64,000 nucleotides of DNA from Triticum aestivum (taxonomy: Eukaryota; Streptophyta; Magnoliopsida; Poales; Poaceae), in assembly GCF_018294505.1 (NCBI RefSeq), contig NC_057804.1, positions 249,101,099 through 249,165,098 of the forward strand. Direction: 5' to 3'. Of the stretch, positions 10,977 through 21,687 are shown in pieces. Every line of letters begins with the position of its first letter. The first letter of the stretch is position 1. The notes beneath the pieces were generated by a model. That model saw only the letters and a list, made by a program, of their open reading frames with translations. It did no database searches and was not told the origin of the DNA. The translations under genes and the position numbers were made by a program.

Positions 10977-12442
10977 TGATACGTCTACAATGTATCTATA
11001 ATTTATGAAGTATTCATGCCATGTTTACAATAGTTTTATATGATTTTGGTATGATTTGATCAGAACTAACCCGTACTAGGGTTTTTTTCAGCAGAACTAC
11101 CATGGTGTTGTTTTTGTGCAGAAATAAAAGTTCTCGGAATGCGCTGAAAATCAACGGAGAATTTTTCTGGAAAATATAAAAAATAATGGAATGAAGAATT
11201 ACTGGAGGGGAGTCCCGTGGGCCCCACGAGGGTGGAGGGCATGCCCTTGTGCCTCGTGGACTTCCCGTGGGGCCCACTGACTTGTTCTCGACGCCAACCT
11301 CTCCTATAAATGCCCAAACCTCCAGAAAATAACTTAGATCAGAAGTTCCGCTGCCACAAGCCTCTGTAGCCACGAGAAATCAATCTAGGCCCTCTCTGGC
11401 ACCCTGCCAGAGGGGGCCATCATCACCATGAAGGCCAAGGACCAGAGGGGAACCTCTCCCCATCCAGGGGAGGCCATGGAGGAGGAAGAACAAGGGGGGA
11501 GAACCTCTCCTCCTCTCTCTTGGTGGCGCCGGAGTGCCATCGGGAGGGGAATCATCGCCACAGTGATTGTCTTCATCAACATCACCATCATCATCACCAT
11601 CCTTAGATCTTTTACGCGGTCCACTCTCCTGCACCCCGCTGTAATCCCTACTTGAACATGGTGCTTTATGCCACATATTATGATCCAATGATGTGTTGCC
11701 ATCCTATGATGTTTTGAGTAGATATCCTTTGTCCTTGGGTTGATTGATGATCTAGATTGATATGAGTTGTATGTTTTATTTTGGTGTTGTCCTATTGTGC
11801 CTCCATGTCACGCAAGCGTGAGGGATTCCCACTATAGGGTGTTGCAATATGTTCATGATTCGCTTATAGTGGGTTGCTTGAGTGACAGAAGCATAAACCC
11901 GAGTAAAGGTGTTGTTGCATATGGGATAAAGGGGACTTGAGATGTTAATTCTGTGGTCGGGTTTTACCTTAATGATCTTTAGTAGTTGCGGATGCTTGCT
12001 AGAGTTCCAATCATAAGTGCATATGATCCAAGAAGAGAAAGTATGTTAGCTTATGCCTCTCCCTCATATGAAATTGCAATGACAACTACCGGTGTTGTTA
12101 ACAATTGCCTAGCACAATTCCACACACCGAGCCATCATTATTCCACACTTGCTCTTTATAATATTTAGTAATACATTCTAACTTTATGAAAACAACACCT
12201 ACTTTTCTATTTTAGCTCTCCGATATCATGCAAAATTATCCTCTTCATACCCACTACGTAGTTTTGTTTCTCGTTTCTAGTTGGAAGAAAAACGTTCGGT
12301 GTATGTAGAGTCGTATCAGTGGCAGATAGGACTTGAGAGAATATTGATCTTACCTTTAGCTCCTTGTGGGTTTGACACTCCATACTTATCACTTCCACCT
12401 TTGGGAATTGCTACGATGATTCCCTGCACTTGGGGATTATCA
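10977..12442 (+). mobile_element. 3' LTR of the first Athila-type element
   Basis: A 1,466-bp direct copy of the 5' LTR. The terminal palindrome has decayed on one arm (GATACGT...ATGTATC) while the 5' copy keeps both arms. It ends GGGATTATCA, followed by TCCAT, the right target-site copy. Confidence 0.88.
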
Positions 12443-12447
12443 TCCAT

Positions 12448-12507
12448 CCCCCCGCCGAACCAAAAAGGGGATCGTAGCCCCATAGGTGGTTGTGGTTCCC
12501 CTCGACA
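12448..12507 (+). mobile_element. Tat element 5' LTR, last 60 bp
   Basis: The Tat LTR resumes after the insert and its target duplication. It reads CCGCCGAACC...CCCCATAGGTGG and ends CTCGACA. The related solo LTR ends CCCATAGGTGTTCGTGG...CCCCGACA, which supports this end point. Confidence 0.75.
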
Positions 12508-13490
12508 TCTTTGGTGCGCTGGGTAGGGGGATCACTTGCGTGAACCTAAAAGCGTGAGCAGCACGTCATCCTCACCGCCGTTTTCATCATCGATGGCGTT
12601 GTGTACTATCGCGTCGAATAAAAAGCCCAGAGCTACGAATCACCTGTCCACCTTAAAGGCTCCGCCACCCGCGACCGCTAATGTCGCGGGTAATGAGAGG
12701 GCGCGTGAAGACGTGGACATCGCGGGAGGCATGGTCGACGTAGGAGGCATTGTCACCACCATCCCCGTGGCCGAAGCAGAAGGAAGAAGCGTCGGGGAAG
12801 GACATCAAACAAGATCCTAATGGCCACGCTTCTTGAGGTATGGATGGGGGGATTACTTTACCTGCACCCTCTCTCCTTGCTGAATGGCACAACCACAGTG
12901 GTGGCGCTCGTTCTGAGGCAAATCCCAACCCTCCAGCCGCCCCTACCACAGGTACGGCCGGGAGGCATGCACCGCCTCCAGAACAAGCCAGCCAGCTATT
13001 GTGCCCGCCAGAGCCGCCATCCCTGAATCCCCTTTGCTACGTGAACACACTATCCAAGCGGCTGGCTCACGGCAGCGAGGGCGTGACGCGGTCGCCACCA
13101 GTGCCATAAGGAGCCGAGCGACACAGCGGTCTTCATCATCTTCACCACGCCAAGCACTGCCTCCTAAGCCATGGCGCGGGCCCAGTTTCTATTGAGATTC
13201 CCGCTAGCGGTTGATCAGATGGATGAGTGGCGAGCCACTATCCAGAGCCTGATTGGTTTCACTGAGGCGGGAGGATCGCAAGGGGCTGGCTCACCTTGGC
13301 CTCCCCAGGCAACATCAATGGCTCATGCCGCTGGCCGCATGGAAGGGCTGCCCCTCCGGTGCAGTCCCCATCTCGGCAGGCTGTATGAGAGCCACGTATT
13401 CAAGAGGACGACGATGTCTCGATGGATTCCTTTGATCCTCGAGAACGACAAGAGGCACCATGAGCCCCGGAGGATAGGCGGAGGGAGGCC
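12508..13490 (+). pseudogene. gag: Tat element leader and 5' part of gag
   Basis: The first bases after the LTR, TCTTTGGTGCGCTGGG, are where the primer-binding site lies. An ATG at 12593 opens a 75-residue frame (MALCTIASNKKP...) ending at a TAA near 12820. Gag-like coding continues in other frames to 13490, with recognisable phrases such as SLLAEWHNHSGGARSE, APPPEQASQLL and LILENDKRHHEPRR. Stops and frameshifts break it at several points, and at 13490 it is cut by the second Athila-type element. Gag packages element RNA in cytoplasmic particles. The assignment rests on similarity to Triticeae Tat gag proteins as I know them. Confidence 0.65.
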
Positions 13491-14897
13491 TGATACGTCT
13501 CCAATGTATCTACTTTTCCAAACACTTTTGCCCTTGTTTTGGACTTTAACTTTCATGATTTGAATGAAACTAACCCGGACTGACGCTGTTTCCAGCAGAA
13601 CTACCATGGTGTTGTTTATTATGCAGAAAACAAAAGTTCTTGGAATGACCTGAAATTCGATGGAAATAACTTTTGGAAAATATAAAAAATACTGGCGAAA
13701 GAATCAAGGCCAGGGGGACACACCCTATCCACGAGGGTGGGGGGCGCGCCCCCTCCCCTGGGCGCGCCCCCTGTCTCGTGGGCCCCCTGATGCTCCACGG
13801 ACCTCAACTCCAACTCTATATATTCCGTTTCGTGGAGAAAAAAAATCAGAGAGAAAGTTTCATTGCGTTTTACGATACGGAGCCGCCGCCAAGCCCTCAT
13901 CTCTCTCGGGAAGGCTGATCTGGAGTCCGTTCAGGTCTCCGGAGAGGGGGTTTCATCGCCGTCTTCATCATGAACCATCCTCCATCACCAATTTCATGAT
14001 GCTCACCACCGTGCGTGAGTAATTCCATTGTAGGCTTGTTGGACGGTGATGGGTTGGATGAGATTTACCATGTAACCAAGTTAGTTTTTGTTAGGGTTTG
14101 ATCCATAGTATCCACTATGTTCTGAGATTGATGTTTCTATGACTTTGCTATGCTTAATGCTTGTCACTAGGGCCCAGTTGCCATGATTTCAGATCTGAAC
14201 CTATTATGTTTTCATGAATATATGTGAGTTCTTGATCCTATCTTGCAAGTCTATAGTCACCTATTATGTGTTATGATCCGACAACCCTGAAGTGACAATA
14301 ATCAGGATAGTTCTCGATGATGACCGTAGTTTGAGGAGTTCATGTATTCACTATGTGTTAATGCTTTCGTATGGTACTCTATTAAAAGGAGGCCTTAATA
14401 TCCCTTAGTTTCCACTAGGACCCCGCTGCCACGGGAGGGTAGGATAAAAGATGTCATGCAAGTTCTTTTCCATAAGCACGTATGACTATATTCAGAATAA
14501 ATGCCTACATTACATTGATGAACTGGAGCTAATTCTGTGTCACCCTATGTTATAGCTATTACATGAGGGATCTCATCCGACATAATTATCCATCACTGAT
14601 CCAATGCCTACGAGCTTTTCACATATTGTGCTTCGCTTATTTACTTTTCCGTTGCAAGTGTTACAACTACTACAAAACTGCTATCTTTACTTTTGCCATT
14701 GTTACCATTACTATCATACTACTTTGATACTAAATACTTTGCTGCAGATACTAAGTTATCCAGGTGTGGTTTAATTGACAACTCAACCGCTAATACTTGA
14801 GAATATTCTTTGGCTCCCCTTGTGTTGAATCAATAAATTTGGGTTGAATACTCTACCCTCTAAAGTTGTTGCGATCCCCTATACTTGTGGGTTATCA
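13491..14897 (+). mobile_element. 5' LTR of the second Athila-type element
   Basis: The LTR starts TGATACGTCTCCAATGTATC and ends GTGGGTTATCA. A GC-rich block at about 13730-13795 precedes a TATATA box near 13817. The rest is AT-rich R/U5 sequence, including 'attaaaaggaggccttaata'. Open frames inside are LTR sequence. Confidence 0.92.
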
Positions 14898-14908
14898 GGA
14901 CTAATTTC

Positions 14909-14926
14909 TGGTGCCGTTCCCAGGGA
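14909..14926 (+). promoter_or_regulatory. Primer-binding site, tRNA-Asp type, degenerate
   Basis: TGGTGCCGTTCCCAGGGA differs at three positions from the TGGCGCCGTTGCCGGGGA found at the same place in the related element at 63156. The differences are C to T, G to C and G to A, so priming efficiency of this copy is probably lost. Confidence 0.8.
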
Positions 14927-14975
14927 GCATAGCTCTATTCTTTGAGTCACTTGGGATTTATATGTGCTGATCACT

Positions 14976-16729
14976 ATGAAGAACTTGAAAGACGCAAGAA
15001 CTAAGATTTTTCCCTCAACTACGAGGGGAGGTAAGGAACTGCCATCTAGGTCAGCACTAGATTCTCCTTATGTTATCAGTAAGCTTGCGACACCTAAACC
15101 TGCTACTGCTATGAAATCTAATATGTCGCATGTTATTGATGATGCCACTTCTGCTATGCATGATACTTATGATGAAAATACTTTTGTGCTTGATACTACT
15201 GTTCCATTAGGTGAATTTCTTGATGAACAACTTCCTAGGGTTAGAGAGAATGAAATTATTAATGATGATATTATTGATGATAGTGATGATGAAGGTTCTC
15301 CCCCTAATTATGAATTGCATGTTGTTCCTGAGGGTTATATTATGGATGAAGAAACTGCTAGAGATCTTTTTGCTTGCAATGACAGATCTGACCTTAAGAA
15401 ATTACTAACTAAACTTAAACAGAAAACTCTGAATGCTAGAATGAAATATGACCCTCCTTTTGCTACTTCACCTATCTTTGTTACTGATAAGGATTATGAA
15501 TTCTCTGTTGATCCTGAAATAATTACTTTGGTTGAATCTGATCCTTTTTATGGCTATGAATCTGAAACTGTTGTGGCACGTCTTACCAAGTTAAATGATA
15601 TAGCCACCCTGTTTACTAATGATGAGAAGTCTCGCTATTATTATATCCTTAAGATATTTTCATTCTCATTAAAGGGTGATGCTAAAACTTGGTTTAATTC
15701 TCTTGATCCTGGTTGTGTGCGTAGTCCCCAGGATATGATTTATTACTTCTCTGCTAAATATTTCCCTGCTCATAAGAAACAAGCTGCCTTGCGAGAAATA
15801 TATAATTTCGTGCAAATCAAAGAAGAGAGTCTCCCACAAGCTTGGGGGAGGCTTCTCAAATTACTTAATGCTTTGCCTGATCATCCTCTTAAGAAAAATG
15901 AAATACTTGATATCTTTTATAATGGACTAACTGATGCTTCCAAGGACTACTTGGATAGTTGTGTTGGTTGTGTTTTCAGGGAAAGAACAGTCGAGCAAGC
16001 TGAATTACTATTGAATAATATGTTGACTAATGAAAATAAGTGGACTCTTCCTGAGCCAATTCCTGAGGCAATTCCTGAGCCAATTAAGCCAACACCTGAG
16101 CCTATTCCTAAACCAACTCCGAAGAAGAGGGGCGTTCTATTTCTCAGTCTTGAAGATATGCAAGAGGCAAAGAAATTAATGAAAGAAAAAGGTATTAAAG
16201 CTGAAGATGTTAAGAATTTACCTCCTATTGAATAAATACATGGTCTTAATCTACCGCCTGTTGAAGAAACACATTGTCTTGATAACCCGACATAGGTAGT
16301 AAAGGTAAATAATCTCTATAGATATGATAAGGTTGAAATCCCATCTACTAAATTCCATAGCCCTTGCTTAGATGAATTTGATGACTTTATGGCTAGACAA
16401 GAAAGTTTTAATGCTTATGTTGGTAGAGAATTAAAGAATAATGCTTTTGAGATTGGACACTTGAGTATTATATGGCTAGAGTTAAAGGTGAACTTAAACT
16501 CATTAGCAAATATGCTTCTATGGTTACCAGTAGGGCTGAGCAAGTACTTAAAGCTCAAAGTGATTTTCTTGATGAATTAAATAATAAAGATGACTTTGCT
16601 ATTAGAGTGGCTACTAGAATGGGTAGAATGACTCAGGAACCTTTGTATCCTGAAGGCCACCCTAAGAGAATCGAGCAAGATTCTCAGAGAAATAATTTAG
16701 AGGCACCTAGTTCTTCTAAAAAGAAGTAA
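14976..16729 (+). pseudogene. gag: Athila-type Gag (broken)
   Basis: The start is the ATG in a tcactATGAAGAAC context shared with the element at 63223. The first 419 codons are open. They include an acidic segment near residues 95-108, the gag core SLKGDAKTWFNSL near 231-243 followed by the AKYFP motif, and a proline repeat with PEPIPEAIPEPI near residue 360. A TAA at 16233-16235 ends this frame. Coding continues in the same frame past TAG 16293-16295, shifts near 16470, and runs through a helical stretch (SRAEQVLKAQSDFLDELNNK) to TAA near 16728. Gag forms the particle that holds the RNA; here the polyprotein is interrupted at least four times. Confidence 0.85.
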
Positions 16730-17791
16730 AAGAAAAATGATAGGACTTTGCATGCTTCTAGTGAACTTGTTATAGACACACCTGAGAATCCCAATGATAT
16801 TTCTATTTTTGATTCTGAAACACAATCAGGTGATGAACATGAACCTGGTGATAATGTTAATGATAATGTTCATGTTGATGCTCAACCTAGCAATAACAAT
16901 GATGTAAATGTTGAACCTGTTGTTGATCTTGATAACCCACAATCAAATAATCAACGTTATGATAAAAGAGACTTTGTTGCTAGGAAGCACAATAAAGAAA
17001 GAGAACCATGGGTTCAGAAACCCATGCCCTTTCCTCCTAAACCATCCAAGACAAAGGATGATGAGGATTTTGAGCGCTTTGCTGAAATGATTAGACCTAT
17101 CATCTTACGCATGCGCTTAATTGATATGCTTAAATTAAATCCTTATGCTAAATATATGAAGGATATCATTACAAATAAAAGAAAGATACCAGAAGCTGAA
17201 ATTTCCATCATGCTGGCTAATTATACTTTTAAAGGTGGAATACCAAAGAAACTTGGAGATCCATGGGTACCAACTATACCATGCTCCATTAAAAGAAATT
17301 ATGTTAGAAGTGCTTTATGTGATCTTGGAGCCGTTGTTTGTGTTATGCCTCTTTCTTTATATCGTAGACTTGAAGTGAATAAGTTGACACCTACTGAAAT
17401 GTCTTTGCAAATGGCTGATAAATCAACTGCTATACCTGTCGGTATTTGTGAGGATGTGCCTGTTGTGGTTGCAAATGTCACTATCTTAATGGACTTTGTT
17501 ATTCTTGATATTCCCGAGGATGATATTATGTCGATTACCCTTGGTAGACGCTTTTTGAATACTACAGGGGCTGTTATTGATTGCAACAAAGGCAATGTCA
17601 CTTTTCATGTTAATGGTAATGAGCATACGGTACACTTTCCAGGGAAACAACCTCAAGTTCATAGCATCAATTCTATTGGAAAAATTCGGACTATCATTAT
17701 TGGAGGTTTTGAATTTCCTCTGCCTACTGTCAAGAAAAAATATGATATTCTTATTGTTGGGGATGTGCATATCCCCGTTGAGGTAACCTAG
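16730..17791 (+). pseudogene. Athila-type retropepsin-like aspartic protease segment
   Basis: The frame is open for about 347 codons with no convincing ATG, as expected for the downstream part of a gag-protease polyprotein. The first half is acidic and low-complexity (DNVNDNVHVDAQPSNNND). The active-site region ALCDLGAVVCVMPLSLY lies near residue 190, and the hydrophobic substrate-flap-like region ends in an ILGRPFL-type motif that reads SITLGRRFL here. The protease would cut the polyprotein during particle maturation. After the stop at 17789-17791 there is no reverse transcriptase, unlike autonomous Athila elements. Confidence 0.82.
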
Positions 17792-18004
17792 TGTTATTCG
17801 AAATTTCTTCGATTCTGTGTTATTCGGAATGAGTTTGTTAACAAGACTAGATCAACCTTGTTAGTGGATTCATTTTGATGATCATGAGATGGATGAAACT
17901 AGAAGGCACAACCTTCTATACCCTCTTTTTACTTTCTGTTATTTTGAATAAATAAAGCAAAAATAGTATTATCTATCTATTTTCTGAATTATCCGTGTAA
18001 TAAA
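17792..18004 (+). other. Spacer after the protease frame
   Basis: AT-rich sequence with no coding signal, where reverse transcriptase would lie in an autonomous element. A phrase 'ttctgttattttgaataaataaa' contains an AATAAA signal. Confidence 0.5.
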
Positions 18005-18250
18005 AATATCCCGAAAATAAAAGTGCTCCAAATGCCCTACAAATTTAGTATGATTTTTTATGGAATATTTGAGGATTTTAGGCACCGAGAACACTGCAGG
18101 GGGGATAAGCACCTGGCCATGAGGGTGGAGGGCACACCCACACCCCCTGGGCGCCCCTGTCTTGTGGGCCCACGGTGGCCCCCCTCCACTTATTCTTGCA
18201 CCCACACGCTCCATCTTCCTACCAAAAAAATCCCCATCCAGCTCAAGCAC
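18005..18250 (+). promoter_or_regulatory. LTR-like internal GC-rich segment, possible second promoter
   Basis: The stretch follows the order of the LTR upstream region: an AAAATAAAAGTGCTC-like part, then GAGGGTGGAGGGC, CCCCCTGGGCGCCCC and TGTCTTGTGGGCCC, matching the LTR's GAGGGTGGGGGGC, CCCCTGGGCGCGCC and TGTCTCGTGGGCCC near 13730-13790. No clear TATA box follows; CCACTTATTC stands at that place. It lies about 330 bp before the ATHILA ORF-1-like gene and may drive its own transcript. Confidence 0.5.
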
Positions 18251-18333
18251 GAGTTCTAGCTCATTTTGCTGCGATTTTCGATCTCCTTACTCAAAGCTCC
18301 ATTCACAAAACTGCTTTGGGAGACTATTGCTTG

Positions 18334-18406
18334 GTATGTGACTCCTCTAGTGGTCCAATTAGTTTTTGTTCTATTGCTTTATTCATTGCAAATTTTTGTT
18401 GCATAG
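18334..18406 (+). other. Possible intron in the leader of the ATHILA ORF-1-like gene
   Basis: A GTATGT donor after TTG at 18333 and a T-rich acceptor ending TTGCATAG at 18406 bound a 73-bp AT-rich stretch, a normal plant intron length. It lies between the LTR-like segment and the ORF start. Prediction only. Confidence 0.35.
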
Positions 18407-18569
18407 GTGACCCTATTCTTGAGCTTGCATGTCACATTTATGAGGTCCCAAGTAATTCTAATGCATGATATAAGCTCTAGACACTTGTGGGAGTAGTTGC
18501 TACCCATCTTGTTTAGTTTGATTCACTTTTATTTTGAAGTTACTAAAAATTTCAAAAAAAAATCAGAAA

Positions 18570-19652
18570 ATGATAAGGAGATTTTTGAGTGGCTCTTCTA
18601 GCCAAAGCTCCAAGGATAAACAAGCTAAAGAGAAGGAAAAGGCCAAGTATAAGCTTCCTCGTGTAGCGGAAGTACGGCCGTGTGCATGGCCTTGTGATAG
18701 TTTATTGAGAGAAGCCGGGATTTATGAAGATTTTTATACTTTGGCTGAAAATGCGGGCCTCACCGACTTCCTCCACTACCAGATCGATCAGTATCTCTTA
18801 CTCACCAATACTTTCATGCAAAACTATTATTATTATCCCAAGAATTCACCTCCTTCAGTATCATTTCAATTATATGATGAGTTCAAGGAAATGTCATTAC
18901 GTAATTTTTGCGTTGTATGTAGAATACCCTTTGAGGGCAGCTTAGATGAACCACATTGTAAAGATGTGGATGGTTTTGTTAACACTATTACTGTAGGGGA
19001 TTCGAAGAAGGGTCCTGATGCGAGAATCACTAGCATACATTTTCCTGTTTTACGCTACTTTGCCATATTTGCTAGTCGATGCTTAATTGGTCGTGGAAAT
19101 AGTGGAAACTTTAGTGTACCTGATACCATTATTCTATTCCATGCCTTATTTGGTGATAACACTTTTAGTATGGGTGCCGTTATTGCTAAACAGTTAAGCT
19201 TAAACCGCACAAAGGGCCCCATCTTTGGAGGTATCTATGTTGCACGCCTTGCTGAACATTTTGAGATACCTATTAGGCATTATGAGAAAGAGGAGACAAT
19301 GCTGTCTCTTTCCTTTTTAGATTACAGGAGCATGGTAGCGCATGAGTTTATTGTTGACAACAAAGATAAGATGCTTCTGTATAACCTGAGATTTAATAAG
19401 AAACACAGTGAGATTATTACCCTGCCTGCGCCTTTCTTGTTGGATTTGACTGCAGATAATTACCTTCTCTTGCCGGAAGCGGTGTACGCACATCGAGGCC
19501 AGAGACCCGCTCTAGAGCCTAAGCCGGAACCTCCACTGGACCCTTATCGTCCATCATCTTATCAATGGGATCCGGAGGAGATCGCTAGCCAGTGGTATCC
19601 TGATGACACTCCTGAGTACACCGGAGAGAGTAGCCGCGGTCCTTGGCATTAG
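18570..19652 (+). CDS. ATHILA ORF-1-like protein
   Basis: An intact 360-codon ORF. I chose the ATG at 18570 (IRRFLSGSSSQ follows) because no earlier ATG exists in frame. After a serine/lysine-rich start come QIDQYLLLTNTFMQ near residues 70-83, CVVCRIP at 113-119, VLRYFAIFASRCLIGRG near 159-174 and KGPIFGGIYVARLAEHF near 214-230. The tail is proline- and acid-rich. These match the ATHILA ORF-1 family as I know it. Function is unknown; it has been discussed in connection with the extra or env-like ORF of Athila. I see no signal peptide, and the hydrophobic stretches are too short for confident membrane spans. Its intact state contrasts with the broken gag of the same copy. It sits 3' of the LTR-like segment. 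Confidence 0.8.
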   Translation: MIRRFLSGSSSQSSKDKQAKEKEKAKYKLPRVAEVRPCAWPCDSLLREAGIYEDFYTLAENAGLTDFLHYQIDQYLLLTNTFMQNYYYYPKNSPPSVSFQLYDEFKEMSLRNFCVVCRIPFEGSLDEPHCKDVDGFVNTITVGDSKKGPDARITSIHFPVLRYFAIFASRCLIGRGNSGNFSVPDTIILFHALFGDNTFSMGAVIAKQLSLNRTKGPIFGGIYVARLAEHFEIPIRHYEKEETMLSLSFLDYRSMVAHEFIVDNKDKMLLYNLRFNKKHSEIITLPAPFLLDLTADNYLLLPEAVYAHRGQRPALEPKPEPPLDPYRPSSYQWDPEEIASQWYPDDTPEYTGESSRGPWH

Positions 19653-19657
19653 ACCAA

Positions 19658-19686
19658 CTTAGGCCAAAAGCCTAAGCTTGGGGGAG
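19658..19686 (+). repeat. Post-ORF hairpin and polypurine-like tract
   Basis: A perfect 7-bp stem, CTTAGGC (19658-19664) and GCCTAAG (19670-19676), loop CAAAA, begins 6 bases after the ORF stop and runs into CTTGGGGGAG. CCTAAGCTTGGGG here is identical to the core of the hairpins at 9325, 9382 and 54358 in other Athila-type families. Confidence 0.7.
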
Positions 19687-21670
19687 TACGTATTTCTCAC
19701 CGACTTTACATTCATGTTAACACACTTATTCTAGTCGTTGGTGCTCATACTCTTTCATTGTATTATCCATGTTAGTTTAATTTCTTTTTCTACATTTCTT
19801 CTTGTGTGTTTCATAAACCTTAAGAAAAACCAAAAAAATTAGTTAGTTTAATTTCCATGCTTGTAGAAGTAATTAAAATGAAAACCCAAAAAGATTTCTC
19901 ATTCTTCTTTTACTTGTTAAGAGCTTTCCCGTGTAAATAGTTTTATTCTCGTTACTTTCCTTTCGGGGTCGAGAGTAGAAGACCATAATGAAAATGTTTA
20001 GTGGCTCTCATATGCATGATTGTTGATTTAAGTTAGATCCCATATTACCTTGTCTTCTCTCTTAACTTGAATGCTTGCAGATTCCAGCTTAGTCCAATGC
20101 ACGTGCACTATTATTATTATACACAATGTTCGGTCGTGCAACTGAAAGGCAATGATGACGATATAACATGGACTGATTGAGCTGAGAGAAGCTGGTATGA
20201 ACTCGACCTCTTTTGTTTTTTGTAAATATGATGAGTTCATCCTTGCTGATTCAGCCTATTATGTGTAAACATGTTTGCAATGACATTTAGAGATTATTGT
20301 TTCTTATGCCATGCTTAATTAGCTAGGAGCTTATAATGGTTTACCTTGCGTGCCAACATGCTATTAAAACGATTGTGATGTGGTATGATGGGATGGTATC
20401 CTCCTTTGAATGAATTGAGTGACTCGACTTGGCACATGTTCACACATGTAGTTGAAAACAAATCAACATAGCGTTCATGATATTTTATGTTCATGGTGGA
20501 TTATATCCTACTCATGCTTGCACTTGGTGTAAATTAATTTTAATGCATGGTCATGACTGTTGTCGCTCTCTCAGTTGGTCGCTTCCCAGTCTTTTTGCTA
20601 GCCTTCACGTGTACTAAGCGGGAATACTGCTTGTGCATCCAAACTCCATAAACCCCAAAGTTATTCCATATGAGTCCACCATACCTTCCTATATGCGGTA
20701 TCTACCTGCCATTCCAAGTAAATTTGTATGTGCCAAACTCCAAACCTTCAAATGAAATTCTGTTTTGTATGCTCAAGCAGCTCATGTTTCAACTAGGGTT
20801 GTCTGTATCTTCCATGCTATGTGGGTTATTCTCAAGGGGAGTGGACTCCACTCCTCATTCACGAGAAAATGGCTGGTAACAGGGATGCCCAGTCCCATGA
20901 TTAGAAAGATCAAAGCAAATCAAAATAATTAAACAAAACTCCCCCAGGGCTGTTGCTAGTTGGAGGCACTCGTTGTTTCGAGCAAGCCATGGATTGATGC
21001 TTGTTGGTGGTGGGGGAGTATAAACTTTTACCATTCTGTTTGGGAACCGCCTATAATGTATGTAGCATGGAAGATATCGCCGTATCATAGTTGTTGCGTT
21101 GACAGTGAAAGTATACCGCTCAAAATGTTATTCCTCTCTATTTAAAAATCGAGCTCTAGCACCTCTAGAAATCCCTGCTTCCCTCTGCGAAGGGCCTATC
21201 TATTTACTTTTATGTTGAGTCATCACCTTCTTATTAAAAAGCACCCACTTGAGAGCACACTATCATTTACATTCATTACTATTAGTTTATATTAGGTATG
21301 ACTTGACTGGATCTCTTTTACCATGAATTACAATGTTTAGTCAGTCCTTGATCTTTAAAGTGCTCTGCATTTATGTTTTGCGGTCTCAGAAAGGGCTAGC
21401 GAGATACCATCTTGTTATATCATATTATGATTGTTTTGAGAAAGTGTTATCATCCGAGATTTATTATTATTGCTCGCTAGTTGATTATGCCATTGATATG
21501 AGTAAATATGAGACCTAAGTGTTATTGTGAATATGGTTAGTTCATAATCTTTGCTGAAAACTTGAATGCTGGCTTTACATATTTACAACAACAAGAGCAA
21601 ACAGAGTTTGTAAAAGTTTTTCTCTATCACTTTCAGTTTATCAACTGAATTGCTTGAGGACAAGCAAAGG
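19687..21670 (+). other. 3' untranslated region of the second Athila-type element
   Basis: About 2 kb without coding signal. It contains 'ctgcttgtgcatccaaac' (20628), 'gagtccaccatacctt' (20672) and 'gcttccctctgcgaagggc' (21177), shared in order with 10050-10370 of the first element. A tract at 20938-21015 has CTCCCCCAGGG and TGGGGGAG, which could pair over about 70 bases. Confidence 0.6.
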
Positions 21671-21687
21671 TTTAAGCTCGGGGGACT
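21671..21687 (+). promoter_or_regulatory. Polypurine tract
   Basis: TTTAAGCTCGGGGGACT directly precedes the 3' LTR. It is a diverged form of the AAGCTTGGGGATGC tract of the other families. Confidence 0.75.

Larger units (their letters stand above)
5217..12442 (+). mobile_element. Athila-type non-autonomous LTR retrotransposon (first nested element)
   Basis: This is a complete 7.2-kb element with two LTRs starting TGATACG and ending ATTATCA, a primer-binding site, a polypurine tract and flanking GCCAT (5212-5216) and TCCAT (12443-12447), which agree at four of five bases. The interior has no gag, protease, reverse transcriptase or integrase; it carries one degraded accessory ORF and structured non-coding sequence. 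It must depend on proteins supplied in trans. It lies in the 5' LTR of the Tat element. Confidence 0.88.

Noticed and set aside
13660..14022. 120-codon open frame and overlapping frames
   Set aside because: LTR sequence; equivalents appear in the 3' LTR and in the LTR at 61731.
18570..19652. Calling the ORF a retroviral envelope gene
   Set aside because: No signal peptide, no clear transmembrane segment and no cleavage site seen; similarity is to the ATHILA ORF-1 family whose role is unknown.
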